DNA of 64,000 nt, taken from assembly GCA_913061435.1 (NCBI GenBank), contig CAJXUK010000001.1, positions 186,001 to 250,000 on the forward strand, read 5' to 3'. The translations under genes were made by a program, and so were the position numbers. The number at the start of each line of letters is the position of its first letter. Positions within the stretch are counted from its first letter, which is position 1. Positions 17,944 through 27,001 of the stretch are shown piece after piece. Source of the DNA: an uncultured Thalassolituus sp. Its GTDB lineage: Bacteria > Pseudomonadota > Gammaproteobacteria > Pseudomonadales > Oceanobacteraceae. The notes under the pieces were generated by a model. The model had not been told where the DNA came from and did not search any database. It saw only the letters and a list, made by a program, of their open reading frames with translations.

Positions 17944-19353
17944 ATGAAGATGACTCAGTTTATTCGTGGCGTGGTGTTTTCTATGGCGTGTTCAAGTTTT
18001 GCTGTTGGCGCTTTTGCCGAGCAAGGCGACAGCAACACTCAACTCAACCAGCCCAGCAGCCCAGTAAAAAGCTTAGAAGGTTTATTGCAGCAAGTTGAAC
18101 AATTTCAGCAGCAAGAATCAGCCCTAAACCGTGAGCGTGAAGCAAAATTCAGACAAAATAAACGCGACCAGCAACGTTTGTTAAATCAAGCTAAAGCAGA
18201 ATTAAAACAACAGCAAAAAATTGCCGCTGATTTAAAAAACCGTTTCGACAATAACGAGCAGCGGTTAACCGATAAAGAAGAACAGTTGCGTTTGCGTGTG
18301 GGTAATTTAGGCGAAATGTTTGGTGTGGTTCGCCAAGTGGCCGACGATTTAAACGGTACTTTGCACACCAGTTTAACTCGCGCCGAAAAGCCTAACCGCG
18401 CTGCGGACCTTGATAAGCTTTCACAAGCTAAAGAACTGCCGAGCATTAAAGAACTGCAAGCTTTGTGGCTAACCCTGCAAGAAGAGATGACCCTAACAGG
18501 CCAAGTCAGTCAGTTTATGGCCCCTGTAGTGCAAATCGACGGCAGCGAAGTGAATCAGAAAGTGACTCGCATAGGTGCTTTTAATGCCATTACCGATACA
18601 GGTTATTTACGCTTTGATGAAGAAACTGGCCGCTTAATTGCTATGGCGCGCCAGCCTGCTCAAGCAGATTTGATCGGTGATTACCTGCAAGGTTCTAACG
18701 GTGAATTTAAACCACTGGGCTTAGACCCAACACGCGGAGCGTTATTAGGCTTGGTTTTGTCTAACCCAGATTTAGTGGGTCGCATTCAGCAAGGCGCTTT
18801 AGTTGGCTACATTATTATTGGTTTGGCGATCATTGGTTTATTGCTAGCGGCTTGGCGCTTAATTGCTTTGTTTGTTATTCGCCAAAAAGTGACAGCTCAG
18901 ATTGCTGATTTAGACAACCCGAATTTAAATAATCCCCTTGGGCGTATCTTGGCTACTGCTAAGGCTGATGACAGCCAAGGGCAGGAAACGTTAGAGCTTA
19001 AAATTGATGAAGCGATTTTAAAAGAAGTCCCTCAGCTTGAAAAAGCACAATCCATGATCAAACTGTTTGCCGCCATTGCACCTTTGCTGGGCTTATTGGG
19101 AACGGTTACAGGAATGATCGCTACTTTTCAGGCGATTACGAACTTCGGTACCGGCGATCCTAAGTTAATGGCTGGCGGTATCTCTCAAGCTCTGATCACC
19201 ACAGTATTGGGCTTGGTGGCAGCGATTCCGTTGTTGTTGTCGCATAATTTAGTTAGCAGCCAAAGTAAGCGTTTGATTCAAATTCTAGATGAACAAGCGG
19301 CTGGCTTGGTGGCTACTTCTATGGAATTACGTAACCGCAAAAAAGACGACTGA
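17944..19353 (+). CDS. TtpC-like MotA/TolQ/ExbB proton channel protein
   Basis: Fusion of a secreted coiled-coil region and an ExbB/TolQ proton channel domain, the arrangement of TtpC in Vibrio TonB2 systems. Residues 1-25 are a signal peptide (ending AFAEQ), about 35-130 are coiled coil rich in Gln/Glu/Lys, then a middle beta region. Three membrane helices follow, at about 282-305, 365-390 and 410-435, with the family block LGLLGTVTGMIATF. In Vibrio, TtpC is needed for TonB2-dependent iron uptake. Lies one base after the DUF3450 gene and 2 bases before exbB, so the operon is tight. Confidence 0.9.
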   Translation: MKMTQFIRGVVFSMACSSFAVGAFAEQGDSNTQLNQPSSPVKSLEGLLQQVEQFQQQESALNREREAKFRQNKRDQQRLLNQAKAELKQQQKIAADLKNRFDNNEQRLTDKEEQLRLRVGNLGEMFGVVRQVADDLNGTLHTSLTRAEKPNRAADLDKLSQAKELPSIKELQALWLTLQEEMTLTGQVSQFMAPVVQIDGSEVNQKVTRIGAFNAITDTGYLRFDEETGRLIAMARQPAQADLIGDYLQGSNGEFKPLGLDPTRGALLGLVLSNPDLVGRIQQGALVGYIIIGLAIIGLLLAAWRLIALFVIRQKVTAQIADLDNPNLNNPLGRILATAKADDSQGQETLELKIDEAILKEVPQLEKAQSMIKLFAAIAPLLGLLGTVTGMIATFQAITNFGTGDPKLMAGGISQALITTVLGLVAAIPLLLSHNLVSSQSKRLIQILDEQAAGLVATSMELRNRKKDD

Positions 19354-19355
19354 TT

Positions 19356-19862
19356 ATGTTAGCGTGGCTTTTTGATTTTTTAGATCGCGGCGGCCCTGTT
19401 TTATACGCCATATTAATTGTCTGCGTATTGCTGTGGACGTTAATTTTAGAGCGCCTATGGTTTTTTTATCGCGCTATGCCTGCGCGTATTAAGTCTTACC
19501 AGCAAGGGTGGTTAATCCGTAATGATCACTCTTCTTGGACAGCTCGGCAAATTCGCCGCTACATGATCAGCCAGTTTAAAATAGAGACGCAAGATTGGTT
19601 GTCATTTATTACCTTACTTATTGCCATATGCCCCCTTATGGGATTGCTAGGAACAGTGACCGGAATGATCAGTGTGTTTGATGTGCTGGCTGTTACTGGT
19701 ACCGGCAATGCCCGTGCAATGGCGGCAGGTATTTCAAAAGCAACCCTGCCAACCATGGCAGGCTTGTTAGTGGCTTTAACTGGGTTGTATTTTAAAGCAC
19801 GTTTTCGTCGGTTAGCTCAGCAAGGGCACCAGCGTTTAGCCGATATTTTAACCACAGATTAA
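19356..19862 (+). CDS. exbB: ExbB-like proton channel of TonB2 system
   Basis: Inner-membrane ExbB/TolQ protein of 168 residues, shorter than E. coli ExbB as is usual for TonB2 systems. Membrane helices at about 13-33, 85-105 and 120-145; the channel block LMGLLGTVTGMISVFDVL and GISKATLPTMAGL are clear. With ExbD it uses the proton gradient to drive TonB. Second channel-type protein in the operon after the TtpC-like one. Confidence 0.92.
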   Translation: MLAWLFDFLDRGGPVLYAILIVCVLLWTLILERLWFFYRAMPARIKSYQQGWLIRNDHSSWTARQIRRYMISQFKIETQDWLSFITLLIAICPLMGLLGTVTGMISVFDVLAVTGTGNARAMAAGISKATLPTMAGLLVALTGLYFKARFRRLAQQGHQRLADILTTD

Positions 19863-19877
19863 TAGAATGAATTATTT

Positions 19878-20291
19878 ATGAGTAGAAGACGGCACACAGC
19901 TACCGAGTCTGACGAGAGCGATATCGACATCACGCCGATGCTGGATATTGTTTTTATTATGCTTATATTTTTTATTGTAACCACGTCTTTTGTAAAAGAA
20001 TCTGGGGTTACGGTGAGCCGCCCCAGTGCAGAAACAGCAGTAGAGCAAAAGGGCAGTAATATATTGGTTGCCATTCGCCCTAATGGCGAAATTTGGATTG
20101 ATCGCCGCGCCATAGATGTGCGAGCAGTAAGGGCCAATATTGAGCGTTTAAAAGCCGAAAACCCTGAAGGTTCGGTGATTATTCAGGCAGATGAATACTC
20201 GAATACTGGTATGCTGGTGAAGGTCATGGATCAGGTGCGTTTGGCCGGTGTGACAAACATTTCTATTTCAGCCGAAACATCGGGCGGTTAG
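19878..20291 (+). CDS. exbD: ExbD-like proton channel subunit of TonB2 system
   Basis: 137 residues with one N-terminal membrane helix (about 20-40) carrying the essential aspartate (D23 in DITPMLDIVF), followed by a periplasmic ExbD/TolR domain ending in VRLAGVTNISIS. All features of a functional proton-pathway subunit are present. Only one base separates it from tonB. Confidence 0.93.
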   Translation: MSRRRHTATESDESDIDITPMLDIVFIMLIFFIVTTSFVKESGVTVSRPSAETAVEQKGSNILVAIRPNGEIWIDRRAIDVRAVRANIERLKAENPEGSVIIQADEYSNTGMLVKVMDQVRLAGVTNISISAETSGG

Positions 20292-20292
20292 T

Positions 20293-20910
20293 ATGAAACT
20301 ACTATTGGCCTTTGTTTTTTCTGTTTTGGTGACCGGGCTGATTTTTGCCATGATGAACACCATGGTAAGCACTGATGGTTTAGATAATGCCAATCAGGGC
20401 GAACAAGCCGTGATTGATTTTGTGCGTTTAAAACAAGATAGCGAAAGCCGCATTAAAGAGCGTGAAAAGAAAGAGCCTCCTAAACCGAAGCAACCACCAA
20501 CGCCACCCCAGCAAGTAGCTCAGCAAAATACACCCATGAAACAAATTGCGATGCGCATGCCTAATGTTAGCCCTGACCTGTCGCTAGCGAATAAAAATTT
20601 ACTCGGCGATGCGCAAATCGGCATGGGATTTGGTGATGGTGATGTTATTCCCTTGGTGCGCATGCCAGCGCAATATCCTAGTAAAGCCAAGCGAAGAAAT
20701 ATTGAAGGCTTTGTGAAGGCTCGCTTAGAGGTTAACTCTAAAGGCTCGGTTGATTCGGTTGAAATTATTGAGGCCAAGCCACGCGGTGTATTTGAGCGCT
20801 CTGCTATTCGTGCCTTGTATAAGTACAAATTCAAACCACAGATTATTGATGGCAAACCTCAGCCTCAGACCGTGACGCAAACACTTGAATATACATTGGA
20901 AAAAAACTGA
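20293..20910 (+). CDS. tonB: TonB energy transducer (TonB2 type)
   Basis: 205 residues: N-terminal membrane anchor (about 3-22), a Pro/Lys-rich stretch (KEPPKPKQPPTPPQQ, about 60-75) that is much shorter than in E. coli TonB, and a C-terminal TonB domain with YPSKAKRRNIEGFVKARLEV and the usual SAIRALYKYKFKP. It couples the proton channel to outer-membrane receptors; a receptor gene lies 3.6 kb downstream. The short proline linker is typical of TonB2, which relies on accessory proteins in its operon. Confidence 0.93.
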   Translation: MKLLLAFVFSVLVTGLIFAMMNTMVSTDGLDNANQGEQAVIDFVRLKQDSESRIKEREKKEPPKPKQPPTPPQQVAQQNTPMKQIAMRMPNVSPDLSLANKNLLGDAQIGMGFGDGDVIPLVRMPAQYPSKAKRRNIEGFVKARLEVNSKGSVDSVEIIEAKPRGVFERSAIRALYKYKFKPQIIDGKPQPQTVTQTLEYTLEKN

Positions 20911-20911
20911 T

Positions 20912-22222
20912 ATGAATGCTTTTAATGGCCGTACAGTTTCTGTAATGATTGTGTGCTTGGTACTTTTTAGCCTGTGTCTGCTATCATTTTCTGTACAAGC
21001 AAGTAACCAACAAAACCAATCACTGTCTCCCAAAACTTATCAAGCTTTAACAGATATTCAGGCATTATTAGCGGAAAATAATTTTTTAGAAGCGAAACAA
21101 GGCTTGTTGGATTTAGAAGAAAATTTAAACCCTGGTTTCGGTCTGGCGTTAACGTTTCAAACTCACGCACAATTATTTTTGGCACAAGAAAATAATTCGC
21201 AAGCCATTCTTTATTTTAATAAGGCACTGGCACTTAATGCGATGAAACCAGAACAAGCGGTTTCTTTAGCGACTAACGTGGCACAACTGCATTTGGCCGC
21301 AGGTGAAATTGATGAGGCCATTTCTGTGCTGCAAGAGCGCATAGAGGCCGCAGAAAAAGAGGCGCCAGGAACTACCCTAGCCATGGCGTATATTTCTTTA
21401 GGTTCAGCGTATCAATTAAAGCAAGATTTTTCTAATGCGGTTATCTGGCTGGTGCAGGGGATTGAGCGTTCTGACAAACCGCGTGAAAACTGGTTGCAAA
21501 TGTTAATGGCAGCGCACTACCAATTAAAACAATACGCAAAGGCGGTTGCGGTTCTGGATGATTTGATCGTTCTTAACGAAACCAAAGAAGAGTATTGGCT
21601 GCAACAGGCGTCGTTATATCAGATGATGAATCAACCCAAGCGTGCTTTGCAGGTTTTGCAATTAGCTAACGTGCGCAATGTTTTGGTAAAAGAAGACGGC
21701 TTAATTATATTGGTACAGCTGCTTATTACAGAGGGTGTACCAGAGCGCGGCGGACGTATCTTATTAGAACTTTTGGATAGCAAGAAAATTGAATTAAGCG
21801 ATGACAACTGGAATTTATTAGCATCTGCTTGGTTGCAAAGTCGAGAGCGAAAAAAAGCCATTTCGGCATTTATTAAAGCTGCAGAGTTAAAAGAAAGTAA
21901 GGCTAGTGCTTTAGCGGCAAGTCGTGCCAGCGAGAAGCTAACATTAAATAAACAAGCCGCAGATTTATATTACCGCAGTGCTCAATTACAATTTGAAGAA
22001 TCCCAGTTTGAGGCGGCAGCAGAGACGTTTGCTCGTGGCAGAGTATTGGGTTTAAGCGGTAATAAAGTGGGTTTAAGTTTGCTGATGCAAGGTAATGCGT
22101 ATTTTGAATTAGAAAGTTACGGACAAGCTAAAGAGTATTTTTCTAGGGCCTTAAAAGCACCAAGCTCTACTAATACCGCACGCGCTTGGCTGGAATATAT
22201 GGAGCAGTTGGAGCTGTTTTAG
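20912..22222 (+). CDS. TPR-repeat protein, last gene of TonB2 operon
   Basis: 436 residues with a membrane-spanning or signal segment at about 8-30 followed by tetratricopeptide repeats through the rest (for example AILYFNKALALN and AKEYFSRALKAP at both ends). Starts at ATG 20912, one base after the tonB stop, in place of an in-frame ATG at 20885 inside tonB. Such TPR proteins regularly close TonB2 operons and are thought to be periplasmic scaffolds; that role is inference. Confidence 0.85.
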   Translation: MNAFNGRTVSVMIVCLVLFSLCLLSFSVQASNQQNQSLSPKTYQALTDIQALLAENNFLEAKQGLLDLEENLNPGFGLALTFQTHAQLFLAQENNSQAILYFNKALALNAMKPEQAVSLATNVAQLHLAAGEIDEAISVLQERIEAAEKEAPGTTLAMAYISLGSAYQLKQDFSNAVIWLVQGIERSDKPRENWLQMLMAAHYQLKQYAKAVAVLDDLIVLNETKEEYWLQQASLYQMMNQPKRALQVLQLANVRNVLVKEDGLIILVQLLITEGVPERGGRILLELLDSKKIELSDDNWNLLASAWLQSRERKKAISAFIKAAELKESKASALAASRASEKLTLNKQAADLYYRSAQLQFEESQFEAAAETFARGRVLGLSGNKVGLSLLMQGNAYFELESYGQAKEYFSRALKAPSSTNTARAWLEYMEQLELF

Positions 22223-22227
22223 CGTTC

Positions 22228-22250
22228 AAAAAACCCCATTTAAAATGGGG
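22228..22250 (-). terminator. Rho-independent terminator of zapB
   Basis: Hairpin CCCCATT / AATGGGG; on the minus strand it is followed by a run of six T. It lies after the zapB stop and also close behind the convergent TPR gene. Confidence 0.75.
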
Positions 22251-22294
22251 TGAATATAAATTCAAAAAAACTAACTAAATTAATCTTCGTTGTT

Positions 22295-22531
22295 TTATGC
22301 AGAAGTTTCAGGTGTTTCTTCACGCAGTAAATTGACCAGGCCCGCCACCTTTGTATTCCAGGCTTCGCGCTCTGATTGCAGCTGAGCGTTTTCTTCTTTT
22401 AGGGAAGTTATCTCGCTTTGCAAATCTGTATTACTTTGTTTTTCTTCATCTAATTCTAAGTTCAACAACTCTATAGTTTCTAGAGTTGTTTGAATTTTGG
22501 ATTCAAGTGTTGCTAATAATTCTAAGCTCAT
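22295..22531 (-). CDS. zapB: ZapB-like cell division protein
   Basis: 78-residue protein that is almost entirely coiled coil (leucine heptads from residue 3 to 60), matching ZapB in size and in its opening MSLELLATLESKIQ. ZapB is a cytoplasmic Z-ring-associated protein that works through ZapA. AAGGTGA lies 8 bases before the ATG. The C-terminal tail ETPETSA is uncharacteristic and short. A generic small coiled-coil protein cannot be excluded, but the N-terminal match favours ZapB. Confidence 0.78.
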   Translation of the reverse strand: MSLELLATLESKIQTTLETIELLNLELDEEKQSNTDLQSEITSLKEENAQLQSEREAWNTKVAGLVNLLREETPETSA

Positions 22532-22620
22532 TTGAAAATCACCTTATGTCTGTGTAAATCATAAATATAACCCATTTAAACGCCGTTAGTTTACCACTTG
22601 TTCTGTGTAATGGCAGAGCT

Positions 22621-22655
22621 AACTTAATGAAATGATAAGATTATTTCATTAAGTT
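22621..22655 (-). terminator. Perfect 13-bp inverted repeat after xthA
   Basis: AACTTAATGAAAT and its exact complement separated by 9 bases, located between the xthA stop and zapB. AT-rich with no T-run, so terminator function is only possible; it could be a protein-binding palindrome. Confidence 0.4.
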
Positions 22656-22657
22656 AT

Positions 22658-23482
22658 TCAAAGGCTGGTCAGCTCAAAATCAGACCATATCGGTGCGTGA
22701 TCTGAAGGCTTTTCCATACCGCGGATATCGTAACTGATTCCGGCAGCTGTGCAGGCTTCGGTTAGTGCCGGAGAGGTTAAGATGTGATCAATTCGTAAGC
22801 CACGCTTGGGTTCGTCGGCAAAACCTTTGGAGCGATAATCGAACCAGCTAAATTCATTATTACTGGTTGGATAGTGCTTTCGATAGGTGTCGGTTAAATT
22901 ACGTGAAAGTAAATCTTGATACCACTGGCGTTCTATCGGTAAAAATGAGCATTTCTTAGTCTTTAGCCAACGTTTGCGATTGGGTTCACCGATGCCAATA
23001 TCGGTATCTTCTGGTGAGATGTTCATGTCGCCCATTAAAACAATGTTGTCGGCATCTTTTAATTCGTTATCTAGGTAATTATTTAAATCTGCATAAAATT
23101 TAGCTTTTGCAGGGAATTTTGTTTCGTGGGTTTCGCTTTCACCTTGAGGAAAGTAACCATTAATGACATCAATAGCTTTGCCATCAATTTCATAGCGACA
23201 GTGAATCAAGCGTTTTTGGTCGTCGTCGCTATCACTAGGAAATCCTTTTTGTACAAATGTCGGCTTGGTTTTTGAAACCAAAGCAACGCCGTAATGACTC
23301 TTTTGTCCAAAAAATTCTACATGCCAGCCAATCGATTCAACATCGGCTAAGGGAAACGATTCGTCGTGTACTTTGGTTTCTTGCAGACCCATTACGTCAG
23401 GGTCAAGCTGTTCTTTTATAGCTTCTAATTGATGCTGGCGGGCACGAATGCCATTGATATTAAAACTGATAAAGCGGGCCAT
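22658..23482 (-). CDS. xthA: Exodeoxyribonuclease III
   Basis: AP endonuclease and 3'-5' exonuclease of base excision repair. Matches E. coli ExoIII throughout: SFNINGIRARQHQLEAI (metal-site Asn), GLQETKVHD (catalytic Glu about 36), NGYFPQGES, GDMNISPEDTDIG (Asp/Asn pair), SWFDYRSKGF and the closing SDHAP (catalytic Asp-His). GGGGAG precedes the ATG at a good distance. At 274 residues it is slightly longer than the E. coli enzyme. Divergent from the EamA transporter. Confidence 0.96.
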   Translation of the reverse strand: MARFISFNINGIRARQHQLEAIKEQLDPDVMGLQETKVHDESFPLADVESIGWHVEFFGQKSHYGVALVSKTKPTFVQKGFPSDSDDDQKRLIHCRYEIDGKAIDVINGYFPQGESETHETKFPAKAKFYADLNNYLDNELKDADNIVLMGDMNISPEDTDIGIGEPNRKRWLKTKKCSFLPIERQWYQDLLSRNLTDTYRKHYPTSNNEFSWFDYRSKGFADEPKRGLRIDHILTSPALTEACTAAGISYDIRGMEKPSDHAPIWSDFELTSL

Positions 23483-23620
23483 GGTGTTCTCCCCAAAAAA
23501 ACATCAATTCTAACAGCAAGAATCGTTTAAAACACGAACAACTGTTTATCTTTCAAAGATTGATCGCTGGCCACTAATGAAATAGCAAACTACTATACCC
23601 GTTGGTTTTTTTGTATTGAG

Positions 23621-24487
23621 ATGGTTATGTGGCGCTTAATTGCAGTGTCTGTTATTTGGGCATTTTCATTTGGTTTAATTAAAGGCAAATTAGCGGGACT
23701 TGATTCTGGCTTGGTGGCTAGTATTCGATTATTGCTGTGCTTGCTTTGTTTTTTGCCGTTTATATTAAGGGTTCCTAAGCCCAATATGCGTTGGCGTTTA
23801 ATGGGCTTGGGAGTCATTCAATTTGGGGTCATGTATCTAGCGTATATTCAATCGTATCAATATTTGCCCGGTTACTTGGTTGCTGTGTTTACAATCTTTA
23901 CGCCATTTTACGTGATAGCACTCAACACCTTGTTTGATAAATCCAGCCGTAATCGACAAAAACTAAGTTTGGCGCTTGCCTCGGTAATGATCAGTGTTTT
24001 AGGCGCAGCAGTTATTGTTTACAAAGCACCAGGGCAAGACAGTTATTTACTAGGCTTTATTATTTTACAAATCGCCAATATGGCTTTTGCTGTGGGTCAG
24101 TGGAACTATCAACGCTGGGCCGACAAAACCAGCGATGCGGGCAATATGGCTTGGATGTATTTGGGTGCTGCGATGTTTGCCTGTGCGCTTACCTTCCCGC
24201 AGTTAGATTGGGCTAACGTAGCTATTACTAGTGAACAAGTTTGGGTTCTGCTGTATTTAGGCATTGTTGCGTCTGGTTTATGTTTCTTTTTATGGAACAG
24301 CGGTAGTAAACAGGTGTCGGCGACCACATTGGCAGTAATGAACAATGGCTATATTCCTATTGCCGTGATTGCTTCGATTGTTTTGTTTTCAGAACAAGCA
24401 GACTTGATGCGCTTATCGATTGGTGGTGGTTTAATTGCTTTGTCGATTTTTGTTTCTTACCAGACAACTGTTTCTAACAAAAACTGA
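23621..24487 (+). CDS. EamA-family (DMT) transporter
   Basis: 288-residue inner-membrane protein with about ten helices in two homologous EamA halves, the drug/metabolite transporter fold. Typical pieces: WAFSFGLIKGKL at the start, and the second-half opening around GFIILQIANMAFAVGQW. The substrate cannot be told. Two ATGs six bases apart (23621 and 23627) could serve as the start; the second has the better spacing from GAG. Confidence 0.82.
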   Translation: MVMWRLIAVSVIWAFSFGLIKGKLAGLDSGLVASIRLLLCLLCFLPFILRVPKPNMRWRLMGLGVIQFGVMYLAYIQSYQYLPGYLVAVFTIFTPFYVIALNTLFDKSSRNRQKLSLALASVMISVLGAAVIVYKAPGQDSYLLGFIILQIANMAFAVGQWNYQRWADKTSDAGNMAWMYLGAAMFACALTFPQLDWANVAITSEQVWVLLYLGIVASGLCFFLWNSGSKQVSATTLAVMNNGYIPIAVIASIVLFSEQADLMRLSIGGGLIALSIFVSYQTTVSNKN

Positions 24488-24554
24488 TCAAAAATTATAC
24501 GCTAGATTACTCAGCTCATGCATCAGCCTTAACAATGGATTACAGGGTGTTAGT

Positions 24555-26456
24555 ATGAGCGCATTATTTTTTAACCGATGGTTTTGTATGAAAAATTCTC
24601 AACGCTTATTACTACCTTTAGCTATTTCAATTGCCGGCCTTTCTTTTACAGGGCACTCTCTTGCTGATACTGCGTCTTTAAAAGATGATGCTAAATTTGA
24701 TGATCATGCCTTAGATGCCCAAGTGGTGAGTGGCCGTTTGTATGCTAATCCTGTTTCAGCCGCCGCTTTTAACGTAACAGTTTTGGAGCAGGCTGACCTA
24801 AAAAAGCTGCCCGTTAATAATGTTATTGATGCTTTAGAATACGTTGCGGGTATTGATGTGCGTAAACGCGGAATTTCTGGCGTGCAAGCAGATATCGGTA
24901 TTCGTGGCAGCACTTACGAGCAAACCTTGGTGTTGCTAGATGGCATGCGCATGAATGATCCGCAAACGGGTCATCATAACTTTGATTTGCCCATTGCTTT
25001 TGAAGACATTGAACGCATTGAAATTGTTAAAGGCCCAGGGGCTGCGCAATATGGCCCAAGCTCTAACGGCGGCGTGATTAACATTGTAAGCCGCAAAGAA
25101 ATTCTTACCACAACGGGTCGTAAAGCCATGGTCAATGTGCAGCGTGGTAGTTTTGATTATGAGCGTTATGCGCTGAGCTTGGCAAAAACCGAAGGGGAAT
25201 ATAGCCAGTTTTTAAGTGGCTATCATTCTTACACTGACTCTTATCTTGCCAATAAAGACTTAGACGCACGCCAAGGGCAGGGCAGTTATCGCGTAGTTCA
25301 TCAAGGTGAAAATTCTACAACACAAGCTGCGTTTGGTTATTTAGAAAAAGATTTTGGTGCTTATCGTTTTTACGTCAATGCTGAAGCAGGTTCACGTGAA
25401 AGTACGTCTCAGCGCCACGGTTATGGTATTCATCAACATCGCTTTGCCAACGGCAGCCAGCTAGAGGCCAGTGTTAATTGGCGCAACCATTTTGATTTTT
25501 ATAAATACACACCTGCTTCATCACCTTCTGAGCATGAGACCGAAGCTATGCAGTCTCGAGTGTCATTTAAGCAAGGGCGTTTTGCAGCGGGTTTAGAATA
25601 TAACCAAGAAAACATGGATAGTAATCGCGATGGTCGTCAGTCGCGCCACTTCTCTAGTGGTTTTGTTAATTATAAGCACGCATTAACCCCAAGCATTAAT
25701 CTTACGGGTAATGTGTCTTATCTTGATTATGACAGTCGCGAACATTTTGTTTTGCCTGTACTGGGTATTGATCTTTTACTATCTGAAAATATTGAAGTTT
25801 ATGGTAATGCGGGTCAGTCTGTTCGCACACCAACACTGAATGATTTGTATTTAAATATGCCAACCAGTAATTTGGGTAATGCAGATTTAGATTTGGAAAA
25901 AACCGACAGTGTAGAACTAGGGGTGCGCTTAAACTCAAGTGATGTAAATGTGGCTGCCAGCGTATTCTTTAAAGATACGCAAGACGCTATTGATTTTACA
26001 CGCACGCAAACAGAAGCAACAAATTCATCACCTTACCGAGCACGCAATTATGGTGATAACGAAACCAAGGGGTTCGATGTTGAATTTGATGCTTCTAGTT
26101 TTGCAGCTATGAACCTAGGCATGAGCACTTTAAAACTCACGCATACACGCTTAATTCAAACCATTGATACCGACTTAGCCGTTCTGAAAAATACTGATGG
26201 TCAATTAGAAAATCAAACGGCACTGCAAGCGGGTTTTGAGTTTTATAATAACTATTCTTTATTGTCGATTTATAAATACGAAAGCCGTTTTGATAGTGAA
26301 GATTATGAAATTTTGGATGTGCGCTTAGCTTATGAAGATCAAAATTTGACCGTTGCCTTGGCGGGTTCTAATTTATTAGATGCAGAATATGTGGATGCGG
26401 GTTTTGTTGAGGTTGCAGGCCCTGCTATTATTCTTGAATTAGGATATCAGCTTTAA
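24555..26456 (+). CDS. TonB-dependent outer-membrane receptor
   Basis: 633-residue receptor with signal peptide (ending SLADT), a plug domain (VSGRL, NVIDALEYVAGIDVRKRG, IRGSTYEQTLVLLDGMRMND, then IEIVKGPGAAQYGPSSNGGVINIVSR) and a 22-strand-type barrel ending in LELGYQL. ATG at 24555 is chosen because AGGG lies 7 bases before it; the ATG at 24588 has no binding site. The plug resembles BtuB-like receptors, but no cobalamin riboswitch or cobalamin gene is nearby, so the ligand is open. Probably energised by the TonB2 system upstream. The following GNAT gene is 18 bases away. Confidence 0.88.
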   Translation: MSALFFNRWFCMKNSQRLLLPLAISIAGLSFTGHSLADTASLKDDAKFDDHALDAQVVSGRLYANPVSAAAFNVTVLEQADLKKLPVNNVIDALEYVAGIDVRKRGISGVQADIGIRGSTYEQTLVLLDGMRMNDPQTGHHNFDLPIAFEDIERIEIVKGPGAAQYGPSSNGGVINIVSRKEILTTTGRKAMVNVQRGSFDYERYALSLAKTEGEYSQFLSGYHSYTDSYLANKDLDARQGQGSYRVVHQGENSTTQAAFGYLEKDFGAYRFYVNAEAGSRESTSQRHGYGIHQHRFANGSQLEASVNWRNHFDFYKYTPASSPSEHETEAMQSRVSFKQGRFAAGLEYNQENMDSNRDGRQSRHFSSGFVNYKHALTPSINLTGNVSYLDYDSREHFVLPVLGIDLLLSENIEVYGNAGQSVRTPTLNDLYLNMPTSNLGNADLDLEKTDSVELGVRLNSSDVNVAASVFFKDTQDAIDFTRTQTEATNSSPYRARNYGDNETKGFDVEFDASSFAAMNLGMSTLKLTHTRLIQTIDTDLAVLKNTDGQLENQTALQAGFEFYNNYSLLSIYKYESRFDSEDYEILDVRLAYEDQNLTVALAGSNLLDAEYVDAGFVEVAGPAIILELGYQL

Positions 26457-26474
26457 TTTCAAGATGTGAGTTTT

Positions 26475-26981
26475 ATGCCAAACAACGTACCCGTAAGTGA
26501 TTTATTAACTTTACGCTTAGCAAATTATAACGATCCCATTGATGCTAAGGCGATTGTTGATTTAATGAGCGAATACGCTTTACATGATATGGGTGGTGGT
26601 GAAGCACTGTCCGTGGATGTAAGGCAGTGCTTAGTTGCAGAAATGTCTAAGATTGCAGGGGCATTTACGGTACTTGCTTGGATAGGCGACCAGCCTGCGG
26701 GTTTAATTAACTGCTTTATGGGGTTTTCTACTTTTAAAGCCAAGCCACTTATTAATATCCACGATGTGATTGTGTCGGCAAACTGTCGTGGATTAGGCTT
26801 GAGTTTAAAGATGCTCGAAATGGTTGAGCAAGAAGCCAAACAGCGAGGTTGCTGTAAGCTCACTCTTGAAGTTTTGCAGGGCAATACCATTGCTCAAAAT
26901 GCGTATGTTAAATTTGGCTTTGCAGGCTATGAGCTTGACCCTGAGCTGGGTGGCGCTATGTTTTGGCAAAAGTCGCTTTAG
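26475..26981 (+). CDS. GNAT-family N-acetyltransferase
   Basis: 168 residues of the Gcn5-related acetyltransferase fold; acetyl-CoA binding is in the block VIVSANCRGLGLSLKMLEMVEQEA (Arg/Gln-x-x-Gly-x-Gly/Ala form, about residues 99-122). The closing NAYVKFGFAGY is also typical. ATG 26475 is preferred to an in-frame GTG at 26466. It may be co-transcribed with the receptor gene. The acceptor substrate is unknown. Confidence 0.8.
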   Translation: MPNNVPVSDLLTLRLANYNDPIDAKAIVDLMSEYALHDMGGGEALSVDVRQCLVAEMSKIAGAFTVLAWIGDQPAGLINCFMGFSTFKAKPLINIHDVIVSANCRGLGLSLKMLEMVEQEAKQRGCCKLTLEVLQGNTIAQNAYVKFGFAGYELDPELGGAMFWQKSL

Positions 26982-27001
26982 CCTTTTTATTGCTTAAACT
27001 G

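Noticed and set aside
24488-24554. Possible cobalamin riboswitch before the TonB-dependent receptor
   Set aside because: The gap is only about 67 bases, too short for that riboswitch, and no B12-box sequence is seen.
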